Below, piece after piece: positions 40,534-40,666 of a DNA stretch of 40,666 nt (the first letter of the stretch is position 1; each line of letters begins with the position of its first letter). The stretch comes from Clostridia bacterium (lineage in GTDB: Bacteria; Bacillota; Clostridia; Christensenellales; UBA1242). Below the pieces are notes generated by a model. The model saw only the letters and a list, made by a program, of their open reading frames with translations. It did no database searches and was not told the origin of the DNA. The DNA lies in assembly GCA_017537405.1 (NCBI GenBank), contig JAFYKU010000056.1:1-40666 (forward strand), given 5' to 3'. The translations under genes and the position numbers were made by a program.

Positions 40534-40562
40534 TATATATCATTGATTAATGCCAAAGACAA
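40534..40562 (-). promoter_or_regulatory. Leaderless-type promoter of the two-TM protein
   Basis: Minus-strand -35 TTGTCT, 17-bp spacer, -10 TATATA, seven bases to the ATG. Confidence 0.45.
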
Positions 40563-40636
40563 GTCCTACAACTAAATTGGCATAGCAAACAAAATTAGGT
40601 TAGGTTTGAATTTGTCTGTTCGGATTAGTTTATGAA

Positions 40637-40666
40637 TGGCAGGGGTAGCAGGATTCGAACCTACGA
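40637..40666 (-). tRNA. 3' part of a tRNA gene, probably tRNA-Trp (cut by the window edge)
   Basis: Read on the minus strand, the sequence shows a T arm (GTAGG TTCGAAT CCTGC), the 3' acceptor strand TACCCCT, a discriminator G and an encoded CCA. The implied 5' acceptor AGGGGTA plus G73 is typical of bacterial tRNA-Trp, but the anticodon lies outside the window, so the identity is not certain. Confidence 0.85.

Noticed and set aside
39321..40666. Integrative element next to the tRNA gene
   Set aside because: No integrase, direct repeat of the tRNA 3' end or phage gene is visible. The sigma-region-4 and small membrane genes alone do not support it.

Overview
This window is a chromosomal segment around the replication-initiation region of a low-GC bacterium, most likely a Bacillota-type (clostridial or related) organism. 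The evidence is the gene order serS / dnaN / dnaA on the minus strand, diverging from rpmH-rnpA-yidC-jag-gyrB-gyrA on the plus strand, together with an alpha2-type glycyl-tRNA synthetase, type I signal peptidase, undecaprenyl-diphosphatase and Bacillota-style surface repeats. TGA is used as a real stop at several ATGA gene overlaps (yidC/jag, lepB/miaA and others), so the code is standard and recoded Mollicutes are unlikely. I cannot name the species.

Layout. (1) 9-692: an unrecognised helical protein with a HEPN-like R-x5-H motif. (2) 825-11527: an AT-rich accessory locus on the minus strand. It holds six paralogues of a DUF6273-like domain, two of them fused to MoxR-type AAA+ ATPases and one followed by an overlapping, degenerate ATPase half. 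Upstream lies a HExxH metallopeptidase/von Willebrand A protein (DUF2201 type). I consider this the most interesting system in the window. (3) 11571-13186: a GT8 glycosyltransferase and a PlsC-type acyltransferase. (4) 13337-14725: a membrane-anchored protein with five CxxC repeats. (5) 14824-19255: pyk (no C-terminal domain), gmk, glyS, serS. (6) 19305-23082: an unknown gene, dnaN, another unknown gene and dnaA. (7) 23218-32602: rpmH, rnpA, yidC, jag, gyrB, gyrA, leuS on the plus strand. (8) 32658-40526: mainly minus-strand genes (an anchored small protein, miaA, lepB, radC, a small TM/coiled-coil protein, a MazG-like protein, a metallophosphoesterase, two membrane proteins, a sigma-region-4 protein, a small two-TM protein) with uppP on the plus strand. 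(9) The right edge cuts a tRNA gene.

A genome-wide theme visible here is leaderless expression. Most operon-first genes have a near-consensus sigma70-type promoter (-35, 16-18 bp spacer, -10) whose -10 hexamer ends only 5-9 bases before the ATG and no Shine-Dalgarno sequence, whereas genes inside operons have clear AGGAG-type sites or ATGA/TAATG overlaps. The mRNA start would therefore fall at or next to the start codon.

There is no gene-free stretch longer than 300 bases. The longest (about 240 bases, 39079-39320) holds promoters, a putative 30-codon leaderless ORF and a terminator. No insertion sequence, CRISPR array, rRNA or integrase was seen.
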